Source of the DNA: JASLMY01 sp965226475
GTDB lineage: Bacteria > Pseudomonadota > Alphaproteobacteria > GCA-2731375
Direction of reading: 5' to 3'
DNA length: 64,000 nt
Assembly (NCBI GenBank): GCA_965226475.1
Contig: CBDDDJ010000005.1
Location: 1,116,001 to 1,180,000, forward strand
Translations under genes and position numbers: made by a program
Shown here: piece after piece, positions 1 to 7,945 of the stretch
How the letters are laid out: each line of letters starts with the position of its first letter
How positions within the stretch are numbered: position 1 is the stretch's first letter
Notes under the pieces: model-generated
Databases searched by the model: none
Told to the model about the DNA's origin: nothing
What the model saw: only the letters and a program-made list of their open reading frames with translations

Positions 1-1
1 G

Positions 2-1546
2 GGGAACTACAGCGTGCCGTCGTTTACCGGGACGGCGCCCCAGACGCTGGCCCACATGCTCCGCGACTGCCCGGCCGAGACGCTGTCGCCCGGCGACATC
101 GTCATGACCAACGATCCCTGGATGGGCACCGGCCACCTCTTCGACATCAACGTGATGCGCCCGGTGTTCCGGGGCGAGCGGCTGGTCGGCTACACCATGA
201 GCGTCACCCACCTGCCCGATATCGGCGGCGCCGGCATGTCGTCGACCTGTACCGAGGTCTACCAGGAAGGGCTCCGCTTCCCGGTCTGCAAACTCGCCGA
301 GAAAGGCGTGATGAACGGGCTGCTGCTCGACGTCGTGCGCATGAACGTCCGGGTGCCGGAGCAGGTGATCGGCGACATCATGGCCAACGTCAGCTGCAAC
401 GAGGTCGGCGGCAGGGCGCTCCTGGAATTCATGGACGAATATGGCCTCGACGAATTGAGCGCGCTTTCCGATGCCATCAACGACCACGCGGCAAGCGCGA
501 TGCGCGAGGAGATCGCCACGATCCCCGACGGCGTCTACGAGAACGCGATTAAAATCGAGGGACGCGAGGCGCCGATCGGCCTCGCCGCCCGGGTCGAGGT
601 CGCCGGCCCCGACATCGCCATCGACTTCACCGGCACCGACGGCCCGGTGCGCGCCTCGATCAACGTACCCTTCTGCTACACCCGGGCGCAGAGCTACTAC
701 GTCGTCAAATGCCTGACGATCCCGACCTTGCCCAACAACGAGGGCGCGGTACGCAACATCGCCGTCACCGCGCCCGGGAGCTGCATCCTCAACGTCCAGC
801 CGCCCTGGCCGACGGGCGGGCGCCATTCGGTCGGCCACTTCATCGTGCCGCTGCTGATGGGTGCGTTGTCACCCGCGCTGCCTGCCCGGGTACAGGCCGA
901 CGTCTCGATGATGAACGTCTTCAGCGTCCAAGGGCACCACCGCGACGGCGAGGAGATCTCCAGCCTCTTTTTCCTCGCCGGAGGCTTCGGCGCGCTTGCC
1001 GGCATCGACGGCCGCGCGGTGACGCCGGCGCCCTCCAACATGACCGTCGTACCGACGGAGATCTGGGAGAACCTCACCTCCATGACGGTCGAGCGGCGGG
1101 AGATCCTGACCGATTCAGGCGGCCCCGGCACCTGGCGCGGCGGCAGCGGCCAGGAAACGGTGTTGCGCAACGATACCGGTCATCTGCTGGAATTAGCGCT
1201 GATGGGCCAGCGGACCGAGTTCCCCGCCCGCGGCTTCGCCGGCGGTGGCGATGGGGCCGCCCGGCGCTATTTGGTGAACGGCGAAGAGATCGACGGCAAG
1301 GGCCGGCTGGTCCTCTCGCCCGGCGATGCCGTGGTGATGCAAGAGGCCGGCGGTGGCGGCTACGGCGACGCCTTCGCCCGCGACATCGCTCGAGTGCAGT
1401 CCGACCTCGATCAGGGCCATGTCTCGGCCGAGCGCGCGGCACGCGACTATGCATGCGTCCTGGATGCCACCGGCCGCGTCGACGTCGAGGCGACGGCGCG
1501 AAACCGGGCCTCGGAGGCCAAAAATCAATCGCGGATTCATCGCTGA
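2..1546 (+). CDS. hyuB: Hydantoinase B / 5-oxoprolinase beta-type subunit, 5' truncated by window edge
   Basis: The frame is already open at the window edge and reads G-N-Y-S-V-P-S-F-T-G-T, so the real start lies upstream. The visible ~514 residues match the hydantoinase B/oxoprolinase family: the MTNDPWMGTGHLFD segment near the beginning, the VTHLPDIGG motif, GTDGPVRASINVPF in the middle, and a glycine-rich GGPGTWRGGSGQE plus EAGGGGYGD near the C-terminus. Members pair with HyuA in ATP-dependent hydrolysis of hydantoins or 5-oxoproline, usually in the cytoplasm. A hyuA partner would be expected just upstream, outside the window. The substrate cannot be read from sequence. Stop codon TGA at 1544-1546. 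Confidence 0.93.
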   Translation, partial: GNYSVPSFTGTAPQTLAHMLRDCPAETLSPGDIVMTNDPWMGTGHLFDINVMRPVFRGERLVGYTMSVTHLPDIGGAGMSSTCTEVYQEGLRFPVCKLAEKGVMNGLLLDVVRMNVRVPEQVIGDIMANVSCNEVGGRALLEFMDEYGLDELSALSDAINDHAASAMREEIATIPDGVYENAIKIEGREAPIGLAARVEVAGPDIAIDFTGTDGPVRASINVPFCYTRAQSYYVVKCLTIPTLPNNEGAVRNIAVTAPGSCILNVQPPWPTGGRHSVGHFIVPLLMGALSPALPARVQADVSMMNVFSVQGHHRDGEEISSLFFLAGGFGALAGIDGRAVTPAPSNMTVVPTEIWENLTSMTVERREILTDSGGPGTWRGGSGQETVLRNDTGHLLELALMGQRTEFPARGFAGGGDGAARRYLVNGEEIDGKGRLVLSPGDAVVMQEAGGGGYGDAFARDIARVQSDLDQGHVSAERAARDYACVLDATGRVDVEATARNRASEAKNQSRIHR

Positions 1547-1826
1547 GCGGGGTGAAACGCCCGGCGCGACGACCATCACGGCGTCGAAGACAAGCGCTCC
1601 TGGCCGTGGGGATAAGCGTGACGGAAAGCATGTGCCTGTCGGAAAGCCCCCCTTGGCGCGATCTTTTCTGGGCGCGCGGAGCGGTCTGACGCCTCCGAGC
1701 GGCGCCAGGTCGGCAATCCCGGGGAGAGGCCTCGTCGAGCGGACATGGGCGCCTATGGGAGTCCTAGCCAATAACCGCCGTGCGGCTTCATGCCATGCGG
1801 GCATGGATTCCCTCTGACAGGGCTGA

Positions 1827-2036
1827 TCACTTCCACGGTTTGAAGGCCGCGTCCCACCTGTTGCATTCGAAAGTGATGAATTGCGCGAACGTACACTGGC
1901 CGTTACTGACGACGCCATCAAAGAACAAAATCGCTTGAACCAAGAGTATGGCAATCACCGAAGCAATCGTTAACCAGTATTTGGCGACGACCCACGGTGT
2001 TTCGTGATTTTTAGGCTCTCCTGTTGTTTTCGCCAC
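1827..2036 (-). CDS. Small single-pass membrane protein, unknown function
   Basis: A 69-residue protein with a GTG start at 2036 and a GGAG ribosome-binding site about 8 nt upstream, which supports it being real. Residues ~17-41 form one hydrophobic helix (WLTIASVIAILLVQAILFF), followed by a short tail with two cysteines (GQCTF...FECNRW) that could form a disulfide if the tail is outside the cytoplasm. I do not recognise the family. It stands alone between hyuB and an IS5 element. It could be a small stress-related membrane peptide, but nothing in the context shows that. Confidence 0.5.
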   Translation of the reverse strand: MAKTTGEPKNHETPWVVAKYWLTIASVIAILLVQAILFFDGVVSNGQCTFAQFITFECNRWDAAFKPWK

Positions 2037-2257
2037 CCGGATTCTCCAAGCTCAATTGCCGTCAAAGTTGCCACAACGTATTGTCCGCTCGCCTCCAGCG
2101 ACCCTTCATGGTTCACTCGTAGCTGTCAAGCCATGAGCTTCTGTTCTGGCGTCGTTGTGCGTCCTGATGGTTTACGTTTCTAGACTGGTTAGTTTGCGGA
2201 TTGCTTTTCCCCAACTGAATCCTCGATCCCCCATGATTTCCACGAGATTGGACGTAA

Positions 2258-3187
2258 GAGTCCGACTCGAAATGAATCGAGTGTTTTCAGGCTCTTGCGA
2301 GACGGCGCGTGAGGAGTTGGATGCTGGCGAGGAAGATCCAGGCCTCGGCGGTCTCGATGGCCGTCTCGAAGTCCTTGGCCAGCCGCCGGTTTCGATTGAG
2401 CCAGGCGAGCGTGCGCTCGACGACCCATCGGCGGGGCAGGAGTTGGAAGCCCTTCACGCCCGCGGGACGGTTGACGATCTCCAGCGACCAGCGGCCGATC
2501 CGCTTCAGTGCGCCCTCGAGCTTGGGCCCGGCATAGGCGCCGTCGGCGAAGACGTGGCGCAGGCGGGGAAAGTGGCGGGGGATGGCGGCGAACACCGCCG
2601 GCGCGCCGTCGCGGTCCTGGATCTCGGCGCCGTGGACCACGACCGCGACCAGCAGGCCGCCGGTGTCGGTGAGGATGTGACGCTTGCGGCCCTTGACTTT
2701 CTTTCCGGCGTCGAAGCCCCGGATACCGCCGCTTTCCGTGGTTTTTACGCTCTGACTGTCGATGATACCGGCCGACGGGCCGGCCGCGCGGCCCTCGGCC
2801 TCGCGCGCCGCGACCAGCAGTTGCCGGTTGACCTCGGACCAGGTGCCGTCGTCCCGCCAGAGATAAAAGTAGCGCTGCACCGTCGAGCGTGGCGGGAAGT
2901 CCCGGGGCAGCATGCGCCATGGACAGCCGCTACGCAGTAGGTAGAGGATCGCGTTCACCACCTCGCGCAATGCCGTCGTCCGAGGCCGTCCCAGCGCTTT
3001 GGCGCGAGGCAGCAACGGCTCCAGCACCTTCCATTCTCCATCCGTCAGGTCGCTTGCGTAGCGCAGCAGGTCGCGTTCATACTTCGGGCGAGTGATTTTG
3101 GTCCACATGTTGTGTCTCCCTGGTTGCTAAATACAAACAGTGAATCACAACTGACTGAAATCACTCAACTCTTTTCGGGCCAGACAC
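2258..3187 (-). mobile_element. IS5-family insertion sequence, intact, with target duplication
   Basis: A 930-bp element. The left end reads GAGTCCGACTCGAAATG inward from 2258; the reverse complement of the right end reads GTGTCTGGCCCGAAAAG. The imperfect inverted repeats run about 33 bp and both end in TTTCAG. The element is flanked by TAA at 2255-2257 and 3188-3190, a 3-bp duplication consistent with IS5 (IS427-type) elements. It carries one full transposase gene and looks capable of moving. Confidence 0.85.
2287..3108 (-). CDS. IS5-family transposase, complete
   Basis: A 273-residue DDE transposase. The N-terminal DUF4096-type region (DLTDGEWKVLEPLLP, TALREVVNAILYLLRSGCPW) is followed by the catalytic core: first Asp in GIIDSQSVKTTESGG, second in HVFADGAYAG, and the C-terminal RRWVVERTLAWLNRNRRL block holding the catalytic Glu. 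The ATG start has a GGGAG ribosome site 7 nt upstream. The frame is uninterrupted, unlike the related copy near 55 kb, so this copy may be active. Confidence 0.95.
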   Translation of the reverse strand: MWTKITRPKYERDLLRYASDLTDGEWKVLEPLLPRAKALGRPRTTALREVVNAILYLLRSGCPWRMLPRDFPPRSTVQRYFYLWRDDGTWSEVNRQLLVAAREAEGRAAGPSAGIIDSQSVKTTESGGIRGFDAGKKVKGRKRHILTDTGGLLVAVVVHGAEIQDRDGAPAVFAAIPRHFPRLRHVFADGAYAGPKLEGALKRIGRWSLEIVNRPAGVKGFQLLPRRWVVERTLAWLNRNRRLAKDFETAIETAEAWIFLASIQLLTRRLARA

Positions 3188-3317
3188 TAAGAGCCAATAT
3201 CTTGCTCTCCGTGGAAGAACATTTCTGTTCGATTTACCTTTTGCCGCGCGATCGTTGCCCGTTCGTCGGCTTCCATGAGCCGGGCGTGCCCGACCATGTT
3301 GGCGGCGATGATTGCGG

Positions 3318-3457
3318 TAATACCGACCTGCGTTGAGTGCAACTCAGCGCAGGTCGGCAAGCGCGACCGCGCGCCCGAGCTTATGCGAGGAAAAGCCCGC
3401 GTGGCGTTTGAACGCCGAACAACCGGCAATGGGTTCGGCTCATTGCCGGTTGGTATA
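3318..3457. repeat. Dispersed structured repeat, copy 1 (about 140 bp)
   Basis: It shares roughly 80-85% identity with positions 46488-46628. It begins TAATACCGAC and ends GTTGGTATAA, so the ends are near-inverted copies. A first hairpin (GACCTGCG pairing with CGCAGGTC, plus inner GAGT/ACTC) opens the element, and a second (AACCGGCAAT pairing with ATTGCCGGTT) closes it. The centre (GCAAGCGCGACCGCGCG, GCGAGGAAAAGCCCGCG) is the most conserved part. It lies between the IS5 element and the end of emrB and encodes no convincing protein. It may be a non-autonomous mobile unit, a REP-like element or a structured RNA. Confidence 0.75.
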
Positions 3458-3564
3458 AGTCCGCGCCCCTCGCCTCGGAGGAAAGGGCGCCCCCGGGGCA
3501 AGAAGTGGCTGGGCAGGCTCGTCACAACGAATTTAGTGGACGACAGCGAGAGATTTTCAGCCTC

Positions 3565-5163
3565 TCAGGCGCGGACGGCCGAGGCTTTGGGCGGCGCCGG
3601 CCGGACCTGCGCCGTCTCGCCGCCGGTCCGCAGGAACAAGGCTGGAATCAGGCCGACGGCGAAGATCAGCCCGACGGCGATGAAGGCGTCCTGGTGGGCC
3701 GAGACGTTGGCCTGCCAGTCCATCACCCGCCGCAGGTGCGCCATCGCGCCCGCGGAGTGTTCGATGCCCTTGAGACCATACTGCGCCAGGTATTCCTCCA
3801 TCTTCAGCATGAAGTCGGCGGTCATCGGGTTGCCCGCCGTCTGTGTCGCCTTCAACCACTCGACATGGATGTCGGTCTGGCGGTCGAGATAGATCGCCAC
3901 CGCGTTGGTGCCCATGGAGGCGCCCAGCATGCGGACGAAGGTGAAGGTGCCGGCGCCATAGGCGACGAGCTCGGACGGGAGCGATTGCAGCGCGTGCAGG
4001 TTGATACTCGGCATGACGAAGCCCAGCCCGGCCCGGCCGACCACGGTGACGGCGATGAAAAACAGCAGGGACGTGTTGGCGTCGGCATCGTGCAGCAGCA
4101 GCATCGAGCCGCCGAAGAGCGCGAGGCCCGCAAACACCGGCGCCCGGGCCGTATGCTGGGCGACGCGGCCGGCCACGGGGAAGATGAAGAGCAGGATCAG
4201 GCCCGCTGGAATCAGGATCAGGCCCGTCTTGGTCGGCGTGAAATCTTGCACCGTGCGGGCATAGAGCGGCAGCAGGTACATGGACGAGAACATGCCGGCG
4301 CCGAATATGAAGCCGACCACGGAGGCGAGCGCGAAACGCGGATTGGCGAAGAGGCGAATCTGCAGCATCGGCCTCTTGGTCACCATCTCCCAGAGGATGA
4401 AGGCGCAGGCGGCAAGCGCGGCGGTGACGAAGCCGAGGACGATCTCCTCGCTGTTCCAGCCCATCCGCCGACCGTTGGAAAGCGACATCAGGAACATCGA
4501 CACCGCCAGCGTCACCAGCGCGAAGCTGAGCCAGTTGAAGCGCCGGGACGCCAGGTCGGGGATCTTCAGCGGCAGGGTCGAGACCGCCAGCGCGCCGCCC
4601 AGGATCAGCAGCGGCACGGCGCCCACGAAGACATAGGGCCAGCCCAACTGGTCGATGATGATGCCGCCGAAGAAGGGGCCGAGCGCCGGCCCGACCACCA
4701 CGCCCATGGCGAAGATCCCCATCGCCTTGCCCCGCTGGTCGGGCGGGAAGGCGGCGAAGACGATGGTGAGCGTCAGTGGCTGCAGCATCCCGGCGGCGGC
4801 GCCCTGCAGCAAGCGGGAGAAGATCAAGGTCTCGATGTTGGTGCCGTAGAGGCCGATGAAGGAGGCGGCGACGAAGACCACGATCGCCGTCATGTAGGTG
4901 TAGCGGGGTCCGATCCGCGCCACCATCCAGACCGCCACCAGCATGCAGACGGTCTGGGCGCTGATGAAGCCGGTCGAGAGCCAGTGGGCGATGTCCTGGC
5001 CGACGCCGTGCGCGCCCATGATGTCGGGCAGCGCCACGTTGGTCATGGTCGACGACATGATCGAGGAGATCATCGCCAGGTTGACGGTGATGGTGGCGAA
5101 CCAGCGACGCTCGCGCAGGAAGGCTCGGGCGCGGTCGTCGGGGCTAGCGCTCTCGGGTGTCAA
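3565..5163 (-). CDS. emrB: DHA2-family (EmrB/QacA type) MFS drug efflux transporter
   Basis: A 532-residue inner-membrane protein with about 14 hydrophobic helices, the size of DHA2 proton-driven drug exporters. Motif-C-like GVVVGPALGPFFGG (helix 5) marks an antiporter, and PDIMGAHGVGQDIAHWLSTGF after helix 1 is typical of EmrB. The start is a TTG lying inside the last 20 nt of the upstream emrA, indicating translational coupling. Together with the HlyD-type protein and an outer-membrane channel elsewhere it should export hydrophobic toxic compounds. The operon is marR-emrA-emrB. Confidence 0.94.
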   Translation of the reverse strand: MTPESASPDDRARAFLRERRWFATITVNLAMISSIMSSTMTNVALPDIMGAHGVGQDIAHWLSTGFISAQTVCMLVAVWMVARIGPRYTYMTAIVVFVAASFIGLYGTNIETLIFSRLLQGAAAGMLQPLTLTIVFAAFPPDQRGKAMGIFAMGVVVGPALGPFFGGIIIDQLGWPYVFVGAVPLLILGGALAVSTLPLKIPDLASRRFNWLSFALVTLAVSMFLMSLSNGRRMGWNSEEIVLGFVTAALAACAFILWEMVTKRPMLQIRLFANPRFALASVVGFIFGAGMFSSMYLLPLYARTVQDFTPTKTGLILIPAGLILLFIFPVAGRVAQHTARAPVFAGLALFGGSMLLLHDADANTSLLFFIAVTVVGRAGLGFVMPSINLHALQSLPSELVAYGAGTFTFVRMLGASMGTNAVAIYLDRQTDIHVEWLKATQTAGNPMTADFMLKMEEYLAQYGLKGIEHSAGAMAHLRRVMDWQANVSAHQDAFIAVGLIFAVGLIPALFLRTGGETAQVRPAPPKASAVRA

Positions 5164-6319
5164 CGGAGATCTCGACCATCATGCCGGGCTTCAGCAGGCC
5201 GTGGTCCTGCGCCACGGCGATGCGCACCGGCAGGCGCTGGGTGATCTTGGTGAAGTTGCCGCTGGGGTTGGGCGTCGGCAGCAGGGTGAACTGGCTGGTC
5301 GCGGCGTGGCCGACCTTGGTGACGCGACCGTCGAAGACGCGGTCGGGATAGGCGTCGACGTGCACCTCGACTGGTTGGCCCGGGTGGACGCGGCGGATCA
5401 CCGTCTCCTTGATCAGTGCCTCGACCCAGACATCGGAGGGATCGTGCAGCAATGCGATGCGCTGGCCGGCGGTGACGTATTGGCCAACGGAGGCGAAGGT
5501 ACGGCTGACTACGCCGTCCAAGGGGCTCTTGATCGCATGATCCTCGATTTCCAACGCCTGGCGGGAGGCCTGGTTGGCGAGCTTGTCGGCCTCGTGCTCC
5601 AGGCGGACCAGTTCCGCGTTCAGCACCGCGATTTCGCCCCGGGCGGAGCGGGCCTCGGCGAGGTCGGCGTCGGCGCTCGCCACCTGGGCCCGGGCGCGAA
5701 GCCGCGCCTGCTCGGCCCGGAGGTAGGCGGTACGGGTCTCGTCCAGCTGGCGGGCCGGGATCACGCCGCGCTTGGCCAGCGCCTCGGCGCGGGCGAACTC
5801 GTCGCGGGCATAGCGCAACTCGAGCTCCAGCGACTCGCCCAGCGCCTTGGCCGCGGTCAGGCGCGCCCGCTCGCTCGCGAGGCGGCTTTCGGTCTGGCCG
5901 TCGACCATGGCGATGCGGGCCGCGACCCGGTCGCGTTGCGCCAATACGGCGCGGTGCTCGGCCTCCAGTTCGTTTCGGCGCAGAAGAGCCTGGCGGTCGT
6001 CCACCTGGGCCAGCACCGCGCCCGAAGCGACGGCGTCCCCCTCCCCCACCGGCATCGCCGTCACCCAGCCGGAAACCCGGCTGGCGATCGCCGTCAGGTC
6101 GGCATCGATCCGGGCATTGGTCTCTTCGACGAAATCGAGCTGATGCAGGTACCAGCGCCCGCCCCACACCGCCACCACGATCATCAGCAGAAGGACCGTG
6201 AGCAGCGGGATCAGAAAGGGCGGTACTCGCCGGCGGCGGCGCGGGGCCGGCGGCGGTGGGGCGCCGGTCGTCGACGGATCGGCGTCGCTCCGCCGTTTGG
6301 CCGGGCTCTGGTCGTTCAT
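5144..6319 (-). CDS. emrA: HlyD/EmrA-family membrane fusion (adaptor) protein
   Basis: 391 residues. An N-terminal cytoplasmic tail rich in Pro and Arg is followed by one membrane anchor (~35-58) and a biotinyl-lipoyl-like segment (IASRVSGWVTAMPVGEGDAV). A long alpha-hairpin coiled coil occupies ~110-230, and the second lipoyl half (IKSPLDGVVSRTFASVGQYV) and beta-barrel domain follow. It bridges the EmrB pump to an outer-membrane channel. The start overlaps the marR stop by 4 nt (ATGA) and its own end overlaps the emrB start by 20 nt, so the three genes are one transcription unit. Confidence 0.94.
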   Translation of the reverse strand: MNDQSPAKRRSDADPSTTGAPPPPAPRRRRRVPPFLIPLLTVLLLMIVVAVWGGRWYLHQLDFVEETNARIDADLTAIASRVSGWVTAMPVGEGDAVASGAVLAQVDDRQALLRRNELEAEHRAVLAQRDRVAARIAMVDGQTESRLASERARLTAAKALGESLELELRYARDEFARAEALAKRGVIPARQLDETRTAYLRAEQARLRARAQVASADADLAEARSARGEIAVLNAELVRLEHEADKLANQASRQALEIEDHAIKSPLDGVVSRTFASVGQYVTAGQRIALLHDPSDVWVEALIKETVIRRVHPGQPVEVHVDAYPDRVFDGRVTKVGHAATSQFTLLPTPNPSGNFTKITQRLPVRIAVAQDHGLLKPGMMVEISVDTRER

Positions 6320-6765
6320 GTGCTCGGCTCCCCGGATACGCGCGCGCGCGCCACGGCCCGGCTCAGCACGCGCAGGCAGACCTCGAGATCGTCTTCGGGA
6401 ATGTCCGCGTAGAGTTCCTGGCGAAGACCGAGATGGATCGTCTCCAGCTCCGGCAGCAACGCGTGGGCCGGGGGGCCAAGGTGCACGCGCTTGAAGCGGC
6501 GGTCCTGGGCATTCTCCCGCCGTTCGACCAGTTCCGCCTTGGCGAGGCGATCGAGGATTCCGACGAGGGTCGAACCGTCAACCCCGATGGCGTCCGCCAG
6601 GTCCCGCTGCACCATGCCGTCGCCTCGGCCCGCGAGCGTGCGGAGCACCGCCCACTGCGGAAAGCTCAACCCATGGGTCTGCAACCGGCGCGCCATGTTG
6701 AGCCGCCAGAGCCTGGCCATCTCCCCGACATGCTCGCCAACGCTGTCACGCAAGCTATCCGGCAC
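6316..6765 (-). CDS. MarR-family transcriptional regulator of the efflux operon
   Basis: Winged-helix regulator of about 149 residues from a GTG start at 6765, the usual MarR length. The HTH is LSFPQWAVLRTLAGRGDG / QRDLADAIGVDGSTLVGILDRL, followed by the wing (ELVERRENAQDRRFKRVHL). The frame stays open to an ATG at 6870, but that extension (residues like GDKFIAMPYASYIIG) is translated from AT-rich, promoter-like DNA holding a palindrome, so I prefer the GTG. As first gene of marR-emrA-emrB it probably represses its own operon until a drug-like ligand binds. Confidence 0.85.
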   Translation of the reverse strand: MPDSLRDSVGEHVGEMARLWRLNMARRLQTHGLSFPQWAVLRTLAGRGDGMVQRDLADAIGVDGSTLVGILDRLAKAELVERRENAQDRRFKRVHLGPPAHALLPELETIHLGLRQELYADIPEDDLEVCLRVLSRAVARARVSGEPST

Positions 6766-6784
6766 ACTGATTGTCCGTATAGTA

Positions 6785-6804
6785 ATAGTTAGGATACCAA
6801 TTAT
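6785..6804. promoter_or_regulatory. Candidate MarR operator, imperfect 20-bp palindrome
   Basis: ATAGTTAGGATACCAATTAT is an imperfect dyad: 7 of 10 positions match between half-sites. It sits in a short AT-rich island just upstream of the preferred marR start, where the autoregulatory site of a MarR repressor is normally found. Symmetry and position are the only evidence. Confidence 0.4.
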
Positions 6805-7050
6805 ATAGGAAGCGTATGGCATTGCAATGAATTTGTCGCCGATCAAATAGCGGGTCACTGTCACCGTCATGGTCGCGCTTGAGTGTGCGGAAACGCTCGC
6901 GGATCTTCGGGCGAAGGCCTCGACCAGCCGTGCGCCGAGGATATCGGCGAGTTCTCCGCAATCCCCGTCCGGAGGCGCCTCCGATTGCCCAGATGGCCGC
7001 TGCGATCGTTTTGACCGCGATAGGCGAGCAAAATTGGCGGGTTCGGCTTC

Positions 7051-7518
7051 TCAGGCCCGGATCGCCGCCATCGGGGGGCGGATGGCGATGATGTTCATGA
7101 CCCACGTCATGGTGTAGGCGAGCACTCTCGGCGCCACTTCGGTGCGGACGTTGTCCAGTCGCTTCATCGGGAAGTGCGCCGCGCCCATCCGGGACTTCAT
7201 GGTGCCGAACGGGTGCTCGACCGTCTCGCGCCGCCGATACATGGCTTGGGGGATTTCGTCGAGCCGCCGCTGGACGGCCTCCGGCACGGCCTCGTGTTCT
7301 CATCGGCGGATACGGCGCGCCGGGCCCGTCGCGCACTGATCCTCGAGCGCAGGCTTCACAAGCCCGGGTCCAATAGCGCCGTAAAACGCGGCCTCCTTCC
7401 TCTCGCGTGAAACGGTACGTGAGACGCTCGCCGTCGGGGCAGATGTAGACGTCCTCGTCGGCGAGTTAGCGGAAGTCCGGTTTGCCGAACCGCCCCCGGG
7501 CCTTGGCGTCCGATCCAT
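7051..7518 (-). pseudogene. IS1182-type transposase remnant (C-terminal part)
   Basis: The C-terminal block MYRRRETVEHPFGTMKSRMG...TMTWVMNIIAIRP is characteristic of IS1182-like DDE transposases. Upstream, in other frames, come DEDVYICPDGERLTYRF, LRRYWTRACEAC and ARGRFGKPDFR, all pieces of the same protein in the right order. They are separated by frameshifts and a TAA after the GKPDFR segment. The N-terminal half is absent, so this is a decayed fragment. Confidence 0.8.
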
Positions 7519-7586
7519 GCACGGAAGGCGTCATGGGCCCTGACGAAAAGCGAGGCGGCGTCATCGTAGAATCGGTCCACGACCAC

Positions 7587-7945
7587 AAATCGAACACGGT
7601 GTCGTCCCGAGGGTCCAAACGACCGCGACCGAGATTATGGTCGAGACCACGGTGACGATCAGCGTATTAATCATCCAGTGCTCGAAATAGCCGGTGTGGG
7701 TGGCGAGGTAGGTATAGTTCTCTGTCGCGATCCCGCTCGTCCAGAAGGGCGAGTTGCCGAGGTTGGCGATCTCCTGGCGCGACTTCAGCGAGGTGATGAA
7801 GAGGATGTAGAAGGGCAACAACGCAAAGGCGAGATAGGGCGGCAAGGCCACCTAGTTGGCGACCGCCTTGCGCCGCCGCCAGCGGGGAACTTGGTTCGGC
7901 GCCGGTCCAGCCGCCGCGTTGGCCGTCGTCGGGATCGGCTAGCGA
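7587..7945 (-). pseudogene. MalG-type ABC transporter permease, N-terminal fragment with internal stop
   Basis: The translation NQVPRWRRRKAVAN-stop-VALPPYLAFALLPFYILF, followed by ITSLKSRQEIANLGNSPFW and WMINTLIVTVVSTIISVAV, is the first third of a carbohydrate ABC transporter inner-membrane subunit. A TAG interrupts it near 7853. After the second membrane helix (VVW) the homology ends abruptly next to the IS1182 remnant, so the EAA loop and C-terminal helices are missing. No partner MalF, MalK or binding protein remains nearby. It cannot make a working permease. Confidence 0.75.

Noticed and set aside
3505..6412. Long plus-strand frames opposite emrB and emrA
   Set aside because: Antisense shadows of well-supported efflux genes.
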